DNA from: Clostridiales bacterium
GTDB taxonomy: Bacteria; Bacillota_A; Clostridia; Christensenellales; Aristaeellaceae
DNA: 5,665 nt
Direction of reading: 5' to 3'
NCBI GenBank assembly: GCA_012514855.1
Contig: JAAYZL010000004.1
Coordinates: 1-5,665 of the forward strand
Shown here: positions 1 through 5,665 of the stretch, one piece after another
How positions within the stretch are numbered: the stretch's first letter is position 1
How the letters are laid out: every line of letters starts with the position of its first letter
Notes under the pieces: generated by a model
The model's database searches: none
What the model saw: only the letters and a program-made list of their open reading frames with translations
Told to the model about the DNA's origin: nothing
Program-made: the position numbers and the translations under genes

Positions 1-1080
1 CTTCCAGTCGATCAGGTGATCCGGCGCCGGGTAGCCGATGCCCTCCCACCACACGTCTCCGTCGTCGGTCAGCGCGACGTTCGTGAAGATCGTGTTCTTG
101 CCGATCGTGTGCATGGCGTTCGGGTTCGAGTCGATCGAGGTGCCCGGAGCGACGCCGAAGAAGCCCGCCTCGGGGTTGATCGCGTAGAGCCGTCCGTCGT
201 TTCCGAACTTCATCCAGGCGATGTCGTCGCCGACCGTCTCGACCTTCCAGCCGGGGATCGTCGGGATCAGCATCGCGAGGTTCGTCTTGCCGCAGGCGCT
301 CGGGAACGCGCCGGTGATGTATTTGACGTTGCCCTTCGGGTCGGTCAGGCGCAGGATCAGCATGTGCTCGGCGAGCCAGCCCTCGTCGCGCGCCTGCACC
401 GACGCGATGCGAAGCGCGAAGCACTTCTTGCCCAGGAGCGCGTTTCCGCCGTAGCCGGAGCCGTAGGACCAGATCGTGCGCTCCTCGGGGAAGTGGCTGA
501 TATACTTCTTCTCGATCGGCGCGCAGGGCCACATGACGTCCTCCTGACCCTCCTCGAGCGGCGCGCCCACGGAGTGCAGGCACGGCACGAACTCGCCGTC
601 GCCGAGTACGTCCAGCACTTCGTTTCCGATCCTCGTCATGATGCGCATGTTGACCACGACGTAAGGACTGTCGGTGATCTCGACGCCGATCTTTGAGATC
701 GGGGAGCCGATCGGGCCCATCGAGAACGGGATCACGTACATCGTGCGGCCCTTCATGCTGCCGGTGTAGAGCCCGGTCATCGTCTTCTTGAGCTCGTTGG
801 GGTCGATCCAGTTGTTCGTGAGGCCGGCGTCCTCCCGCTTCTTCGACGCGATGAACGTGCGGTCCTCGACGCGCGCGACGTCGGACGGGTCGCTGCGGAA
901 CAGGTAGCAGTCGGGGCGCTTTTCGGGGTTGAGCGGAATCGCAGCGCCCGAGTCGACCATTTCCTTCAGCAGCCGCTGATACTCCTCGTCGGAACCGTCG
1001 CACCAGTAGACGCTGTCCGGCCGGCACATTTCGCGGATTTCCTGAACCCAATCGAGAAGCTTTTTGTTCTTCGTCATCAT
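1..1080 (-). CDS. pckG: Phosphoenolpyruvate carboxykinase (GTP), C-terminus cut by window edge
   Basis: Cytosolic enzyme interconverting oxaloacetate + GTP and PEP + GDP + CO2, at the gluconeogenic/anaplerotic branch point. I translated the minus strand from the ATG at 1080; 360 residues are visible of a family length near 600, so about 40% lies beyond the left edge. Diagnostic motifs are intact: the substrate/metal segment SYGSGYGGN (205-213) followed by LLGKKC (215-220); AEH with H239; the P-loop FPSACGKTN (259-267) with the hyper-reactive Cys263; the kinase-2 motif VGDDIAW (283-289); and [14 protein letters not shown] (302-315). Spacing K219-H239-D286 equals that of the Mn ligands K244-H264-D311 in the vertebrate enzyme, so metal ligands are conserved. 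Two ATGs are adjacent (1080 and 1077); a GGAGAGAGG purine tract lies just upstream and serves either. No frameshift is seen. This is the GTP type, not the ATP-type pckA of most Bacillota. The nucleotide lid loop is outside the window. Confidence 0.96.
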   Translation of the reverse strand, partial: MMTKNKKLLDWVQEIREMCRPDSVYWCDGSDEEYQRLLKEMVDSGAAIPLNPEKRPDCYLFRSDPSDVARVEDRTFIASKKREDAGLTNNWIDPNELKKTMTGLYTGSMKGRTMYVIPFSMGPIGSPISKIGVEITDSPYVVVNMRIMTRIGNEVLDVLGDGEFVPCLHSVGAPLEEGQEDVMWPCAPIEKKYISHFPEERTIWSYGSGYGGNALLGKKCFALRIASVQARDEGWLAEHMLILRLTDPKGNVKYITGAFPSACGKTNLAMLIPTIPGWKVETVGDDIAWMKFGNDGRLYAINPEAGFFGVAPGTSIDSNPNAMHTIGKNTIFTNVALTDDGDVWWEGIGYPAPDHLIDWK

Positions 1081-1114
1081 GATCCTCTCTCCATCTCAAA
1101 ATTTCGCTAGCCTA

Positions 1115-1143
1115 ATTATACCACATTCGTTTTGAAAAAACAA
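1115..1143 (-). promoter_or_regulatory. Sigma-A-type promoter for pckG
   Basis: Read on the minus strand, a perfect -10 TATAAT (1115-1120) is preceded by an extended -10 TGG and, after a 17-base spacer, a -35 TTGTTT (1138-1143, 3 of 6 consensus matches). The predicted start is near 1108, giving a leader of about 28 nt that contains the purine-rich ribosome binding site. The perfect, extended -10 compensates for the weak -35. The AT-rich island stands out from the GC-rich surroundings. Confidence 0.78.
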
Positions 1144-1160
1144 AGCGGCAGGATTAAGAT
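1132..1160 (+). promoter_or_regulatory. Candidate promoter for the flavoprotein-Rieske/DUF255 operon
   Basis: TTGAAA (1132-1137, 5 of 6 matches to the -35 consensus), a 17-base spacer and TAAGAT (1155-1160, 4 of 6 matches to the -10). The predicted start is near 1167, leaving a leader of about 130 nt before the ATG at 1299. The -35 hexamer directly abuts the -35 hexamer of the divergent pckG promoter (1138-1143), so two polymerases could hardly occupy both at once. A weaker -35-like TTGAAA at 1187-1192 has no good -10 at proper spacing. I find no convincing riboswitch fold in the leader, only short CGCC/GGCG pairings around 1256-1270. Confidence 0.5.
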
Positions 1161-1298
1161 TTCGGCCATCTTCTGCGGCGATTCTGTTGAAAGTGCAGGA
1201 GGCGCGTCAGGACATGTCGACGACTGCATGCAATCAGCCGCGAAGCGCATACTACGCCTGAAAACTGGCGAAAACGGGCGATCGGCGCAGGAGGAAAT

Positions 1299-2737
1299 AT
1301 GCAGTCAATTTGGGAAAAGGGATTCGACATGCCGGGCCGCGGCGCGCTCCGGGGAGACATCGAGGCGGACGCGCTCGTCGTCGGCGCGGGCATCGCGGGC
1401 GTCAACTGCGCGTATCGAATGCGGCGCGCGGGGCTGAAGGTCGTCGTCTTGGAGGCGGAGAGGGTCGGCACCGGCGCGACCTCCCGGACGACGGGCAAGA
1501 TCACCGCGCAGCACGGGCTGATCTACGACCTTCTGACGAGGTCGTTCGACGCGCGGACGGCGAAGCTCTACGCGCGCGCGAATCAGAACGCGGTCGAAGA
1601 GTACGCGGAAATCGTATCGCGCGAAAAGATCGACTGCGACTTCGAGCGCGCGGACAACTTCGTGTTCGCGCGGGAGGATACAGCCCTTCTCGAAGCCGAG
1701 TTCGAGGCTCTGCGCGCGGCGGGGCTCGACGCGCGGCTCGAGGGGAAGACGGAGCTCCCCTTTCCGGTCAAAGGCGCGGTCGGGGTCTCCGGGCAGGCGC
1801 ACTTCCATCCGCTGAAGTATCTGCGCGCGCTCGCGGAAAAACTGGAGATATACGAGCACAGCCGCGTCGAATCGATCGAGGACAACGTCGCGCGCACAGA
1901 GATGGGCAGCGTCCGCGCCCGGGACATCGTCGTCGCGACGCACTTTCCGTTCATCAACGCGCCCGGCTACTACTTCCTGCGCATGCACCAGGAGCGGAGC
2001 GCGGTCATGGCGCTCGAGGGCGCGCCGGAAATCAGGGGCATGTACATCGACGAGGCGGACGGCGGGCTGTCGTTCCGTCCGCAGGGGGGCGCGCTGCTCG
2101 TGGGCTCCGGAAGCTGGCGCACCGGCAAGAACCCCGGAAACCAGTTCGCCGAGCTCCGCCGGAAGGCGAAGGAATGCTATCCGGACGCGCGGGAAATTGC
2201 GGCGTGGTCGTCGCAGGACTGCATGCCGCAGGATCACATCCCGTACATCGGGCGCTACGCGGGCTCGACAAAGCACCTATGGGTCGCGACGGGGTTCGGC
2301 AAGTGGGGGATGTCCTCGTCGATGGTCGCCGCGATGCTTTTGACCGACCTGATCACCGGGGCATCGAACGAGGCCGCCGACGTGTTTTCGCCGCAGCGCT
2401 CGCCGGTTCGCGGAATCGACGGATTTGCCGCCGACGTGAAGGAAACCGTCAAGGGCTTCGCGAAATATATCATGCCGCCGAAGAACATGCTCGAGGACAT
2501 CCGGCCGGGCGAGGCGGGCACCGTCGAGTACGAGGGCCGGAAGCTCGGCGCGTACCGGGACGAGCGCGGCGAAATCCACCTCGTGTCGCTCTCCTGCCCG
2601 CACCTGGGCTGCATACTCGGCTGGAACCCGGACGACCTGAGCTGGGACTGCCCCTGCCACGGCTCGCGCTTCGACATCGACGGCGCGCTGCTGGACGGGC
2701 CGGCGCAGCGGAATCTGGCGGAAAAGGAGGACGAATC

Positions 2738-2741
<4 letters not shown>
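1299..2741 (+). CDS. FAD-dependent oxidoreductase with C-terminal Rieske [2Fe-2S] domain (YhfW-like)
   Basis: A predicted soluble flavo-iron-sulfur oxidoreductase of 480 aa; no signal peptide or membrane segment is visible. Residues about 23-360 form a DAO-family FAD domain: dinucleotide fold [10 protein letters not shown] (25-34; GxGxxG), E52 after the second strand for the ribose, [11 protein letters not shown] (59-69), DHIPYIGRY (312-320) and the C-terminal FAD motif [13 protein letters not shown] (329-341). A linker (about 361-405) joins a Rieske domain (about 406-480) with CPHLGC (433-438) and CPCHGSRFD (451-459). Cluster ligands are C433, H435, C451 and H454; C438 and C453 match the extra disulfide pair of bc1-type Rieske proteins. 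The layout and length match Bacillus YhfW (about 500 aa), whose substrate is not established as far as I know. Start choice: AGGAGG (1289-1294) sits 4 bases before the ATG at 1299; the ATG at 1329 has a poorer site. The stop overlaps the next start (ATGA), indicating translational coupling. Confidence 0.92.
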
Positions 2742-4765
<2,024 letters not shown>

Positions 4766-4787
4766 CTCCCAGCCGCCGCCCACGCAA

Positions 4788-4832
4788 CCGGAAGGCTCCC
4801 ATGTGTAAAGGGAGCCTCAGGGCGTCAACAAA
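4788..4832. repeat. Hairpin-bearing direct repeat, copy A
   Basis: Begins CCGGA and ends TCAACAAA, with an 8-bp hairpin AGGCTCCC (4793-4800) / GGGAGCCT (4810-4817) around loop ATGTGTAAA. A second copy in the same orientation lies at 5013-5054. It starts 22 bases after the DUF255 stop codon, so it may act as an mRNA 3'-end stabiliser, but no T-run follows, so I do not call it a terminator. From memory, GGCTCCC...TAAAGGGAGC palindromes are dispersed in many gut Clostridia genomes; that needs a genome search. Confidence 0.8.
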
Positions 4833-4878
4833 GTATCGCCGACCGACCCATACAATCAAATTCAGCGACATGCGCGGT

Positions 4879-4919
4879 GAATTTGGTTTTTACGGAGTGA
4901 AGCGGAGTAAAAACAATTC
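4879..4919. repeat. Inverted repeat (13-bp stem with 2-nt bulge)
   Basis: GAATT (4879-4883) and GTTTTTAC (4886-4893) pair with GTAAAAAC (4907-4914) and AATTC (4915-4919), with bases 4884-4885 bulged. The 13-nt loop GGAGTGAAGCGGA (4894-4906) is purine-rich. Both strands would fold similarly. No coding sequence overlaps it convincingly; it is the first of three unlike palindromes between repeat copies A and B. Confidence 0.72.
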
Positions 4920-4940
4920 CTACAGTCAGGATCGCGCCCG

Positions 4941-4958
4941 GAAATCCGTGAGGATTTC
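4941..4958. repeat. Perfect 7-bp hairpin with GNRA-type tetraloop
   Basis: GAAATCC (4941-4947) pairs with GGATTTC (4952-4958) around GTGA, which as RNA is a GNRA tetraloop (GUGA) closed by C-G on the plus strand. TCGC (4932-4935) and GCGA (4960-4963) could add an outer helix across an asymmetric internal loop. The tetraloop hints at selection on the plus-strand RNA, although a short palindrome like this could also be part of a DNA repeat. Confidence 0.65.
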
Positions 4959-4984
4959 AGCGAGCCGAAGCACATTCTTCCTAT

Positions 4985-5012
4985 GCATCAAAAAACCGCA
5001 GTTTTTTGATGC
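4985..5012. repeat. Perfect 12-bp inverted repeat, 4-nt loop
   Basis: GCATCAAAAAAC (4985-4996) and GTTTTTTGATGC (5001-5012) are exact reverse complements separated by CGCA. It directly precedes repeat copy B. The T-tract lies inside the stem and nothing T-rich follows, so it does not fit a standard intrinsic terminator; it looks like one module of the palindrome cluster. Confidence 0.78.
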
Positions 5013-5054
5013 CCGGAGGCTCCCATATAAAGGGAGCCCCGGCCCATCAACAAA
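5013..5054. repeat. Hairpin-bearing direct repeat, copy B
   Basis: Same order as copy A: CCGGA, hairpin GGCTCCC (5018-5024) / GGGAGCC (5032-5038) around loop ATATAAA, ending TCAACAAA (5047-5054). It differs from copy A by a 1-base gap before the stem, a 2-base shorter loop and several substitutions after the stem. Copies A and B share orientation and bracket the three other palindromes. Confidence 0.8.
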
Positions 5055-5089
5055 CGCCGCTCCTCCCTTGGGGGTGGATGAAGGGGCCG

Positions 5090-5209
5090 AAACCCATGGG
5101 ATTCGACGCCGGATATCACAGCGCAGGGATCGCGCGCCTGCTGGAAGCGAAGGAAATCCAGGGCGTCATCGGCTATCGGCGCCATACCCACAGGGGGGAG
5201 CATTACCGC
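5090..5209 (+). pseudogene. Relic of IS1182-family (DDE) transposase
   Basis: In the frame beginning AAA CCC ATG GGA at 5090, the translation contains GFDAGYHSAGIARLLEAKEI then QGVIGYRRHTHRGEHYR, closely resembling the segment around the second catalytic aspartate in IS1182-family transposases (pattern DAGY-x-(ST)-x2-IA-x-LL ... GI-x-x-V-x-x-YRR/P-x-x-x). The Asp codon is at 5105-5107. Only about 40 residues of a protein usually near 450-550 aa remain: no first Asp and no Glu region is present. Similarity ends at 5209, exactly where a long hairpin begins; the 14 codons after it are unlike the family, and the stop is at 5252-5254. I see no ribosome binding site and no IS terminal repeats. Family assignment rests on recalled motifs, not a search. 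Confidence 0.62.
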
Positions 5210-5250
5210 CAAACAGCCACTTTCCGCGACGAGCGGGGAGCGGCTGTTTG
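5210..5250. repeat. Long imperfect hairpin next to transposase relic
   Basis: CAAACAGCC (5210-5218) pairs with GGCTGTTTG (5242-5250); after one A-C mismatch, CTTTCCGC (5220-5227) pairs with GCGGGGAG (5233-5240), including two G-U pairs on the plus strand, around loop GACGA. The G-U pairs occur only in the plus-strand RNA, so folding favours that strand. It lies 2 bases before the terminator stem at 5253. It could be an attenuator partner, a 3'-end structure or a DNA palindrome. Confidence 0.65.
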
Positions 5251-5252
5251 TT

Positions 5253-5289
5253 GAAAATACCCGCCGGCATCCGCCCGGCGGGTATTTTC
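5253..5289 (+). terminator. Strong intrinsic terminator
   Basis: A perfect 15-bp inverted repeat, GAAAATACCCGCCGG (5253-5267) and CCGGCGGGTATTTTC (5275-5289), with loop CATCCGC. The GC-rich core CCCGCCGG/CCGGCGGG is followed by TATTTTC, giving a U-rich tail on the plus strand; the A-rich left arm would give a U-tract on the minus strand too, so it may work in both directions. It is the first canonical terminator after the DUF255 gene, 490 bases downstream, and insulates the hydrolase gene that starts 57 bases later. Confidence 0.85.
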
Positions 5290-5346
5290 ATGTGCACGTA
5301 TCCGTCCTCTGACGCATAGGATGCAATCCCCAAAGGAGGGAGACGA

Positions 5347-5665
5347 ATGTCAAAGCTAAACATCAACGTGTTCGTCGCACACATCGAGGAGTGCGCCGCC
5401 CGCAAGGACGGCTACTGGATGGGTGCGACCGGTCAATACACGAAAAATTATACCGAATCGAGCTGGTTTATCACGCAGTACAGCGGCGAGCAGAAGAAGA
5501 AAGCGATCTACTGGCTCAAAAATGCGCTTCGCTGCTGGGACTGTCAGGGGCTCGTCGAGGGGCACATCAACGACGTGACCGGCTCGAAGATCAACGTGCG
5601 CGCGAGGAACAACTACGCGACCTGGTGCGACCCGAAGGGCACCGGCAGGATTCCGGACCAGTACA
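5347..5665 (+). CDS. NlpC/P60-like cell-wall hydrolase, phage-type, C-terminus cut by window edge
   Basis: Open from the ATG at 5347 to the right edge: 106 residues plus one base, no stop. Start is well supported by AAAGGAGG (5332-5339), 7 bases upstream. The segment RCWDCQGLVEG (62-72) matches the catalytic-cysteine motif (D-C-x-G-L) of NlpC/P60 papain-like peptidases, with C66 as predicted nucleophile; the downstream INVRARNNYATWC (82-94) resembles phage and Clostridia lysin proteins I recall with this fold. The catalytic His and third residue should lie past the window end. No signal peptide is visible, which fits a phage-type endolysin released by a holin, or a protein with an unconventional export route. 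Such enzymes cleave peptide stems of peptidoglycan. By eye it has more Lys, Asn and Tyr than the GC-rich neighbours. I see no clear promoter between the terminator and the gene; TAGGAT at 5317 lacks a -35. Confidence 0.72.
   Translation, partial: MSKLNINVFVAHIEECAARKDGYWMGATGQYTKNYTESSWFITQYSGEQKKKAIYWLKNALRCWDCQGLVEGHINDVTGSKINVRARNNYATWCDPKGTGRIPDQY

Larger units (their letters stand above)
4766..5346. other. Repeat-rich intergenic region
   Basis: Between the DUF255 stop and the hydrolase start there is no intact gene. The contents in order are: a short GC-rich spacer (4766-4787), repeat copy A, an unassigned stretch 4833-4878, three unlike palindromes, repeat copy B, a spacer (5055-5089), the transposase relic, a long hairpin, the terminator, and a leader to the hydrolase. 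A plus-strand open frame crosses most of this from 4801 to 5319, but it reads through the palindromes, resembles no protein I know and has no ribosome binding site. Confidence 0.75.

Noticed and set aside
16..696. Plus-strand open frame over the pckG gene
   Set aside because: Shadow of pckG; the translation is low-complexity Arg/Asp/Val-rich, has no family resemblance and no ribosome binding site.
1132..1437. Short plus-strand open frame from the promoter region into the flavoprotein gene
   Set aside because: No ribosome binding site before its start, which lies inside the promoter elements, and it overlaps the well-supported gene at 1299 in another frame.
1310..2737. A 476-residue upstream extension of the DUF255 frame (open to 1310)
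   Set aside because: It is an arginine/glycine-rich shadow of the flavoprotein-Rieske gene in another frame. DUF255 family similarity and the AGGAGG both fix the start at 2738, so this is not a fusion protein.
4985..5012. Intrinsic terminator of the redox operon
   Set aside because: The T-tract is inside the stem and is followed by GC-rich sequence; the stem at 5253-5289 fits a terminator far better.
4788..5054. CRISPR array
   Set aside because: Only two related repeat copies about 220 bases apart, with unequal palindromic material between them; no regular repeat-spacer unit and no cas gene.
4801..5319. 172-residue plus-strand open frame across the intergenic region
   Set aside because: It reads through hairpins, repeats and the terminator, overlaps the transposase relic in another frame, and has no ribosome binding site or recognisable motif.
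5294..5322. Promoter for the hydrolase gene (TAGGAT at 5317-5322)
   Set aside because: The -10 match is only 4 of 6 and no plausible -35 occurs at 16-18 bases upstream.

Overview
This is a GC-rich bacterial window (by eye about 60-65% G+C in the genes). Strong AGGAGG-type ribosome binding sites, sigma-A-like promoters, a GTP-type PEP carboxykinase, a YhfW-like flavoprotein-Rieske protein and an IS1182-like transposase relic together suggest a Bacillota/Clostridia-type genome. That assignment is inference; nothing in the window fixes the taxon.

Layout. Positions 1-1080 (minus strand) hold the N-terminal 360 residues of a GTP-dependent phosphoenolpyruvate carboxykinase (pckG), whose 3' end lies beyond the left edge. 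Positions 1081-1298 are a divergent promoter region, with a strong minus-strand promoter for pckG and a back-to-back plus-strand promoter candidate whose -35 box directly abuts it. Positions 1299-4765 hold a tight two-gene plus-strand operon: an FAD-dependent oxidoreductase with a C-terminal Rieske [2Fe-2S] domain (YhfW-like, 480 aa), overlapping by ATGA a 675-aa DUF255 protein with a thioredoxin-like domain (YyaL/SPATA20 family).

Positions 4766-5346 are a non-coding, repeat-rich gap of about 580 bases. It contains two direct copies of a hairpin-bearing repeat of about 45 bases bracketing three further palindromes, then a short relic of an IS1182-family transposase, a long imperfect hairpin, and a strong intrinsic terminator. 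From 5347 to the right edge is the start of a separate gene for a phage-type NlpC/P60-like cell-wall hydrolase, cut by the window end.

How the parts fit. pckG is central carbon metabolism (oxaloacetate/PEP interconversion) and shares only the promoter region with the redox operon. The flavoprotein-Rieske protein and the CxxC DUF255 protein are probably translationally coupled, which suggests a common redox or protein-quality role; the substrate of either cannot be read from sequence. The repeat array and transposase relic mark a site of past mobile-element activity between the housekeeping operon and a phage-like lysin gene. I see no clear new defence or mobile system. The least explained parts are the two-gene redox module and the palindrome array.
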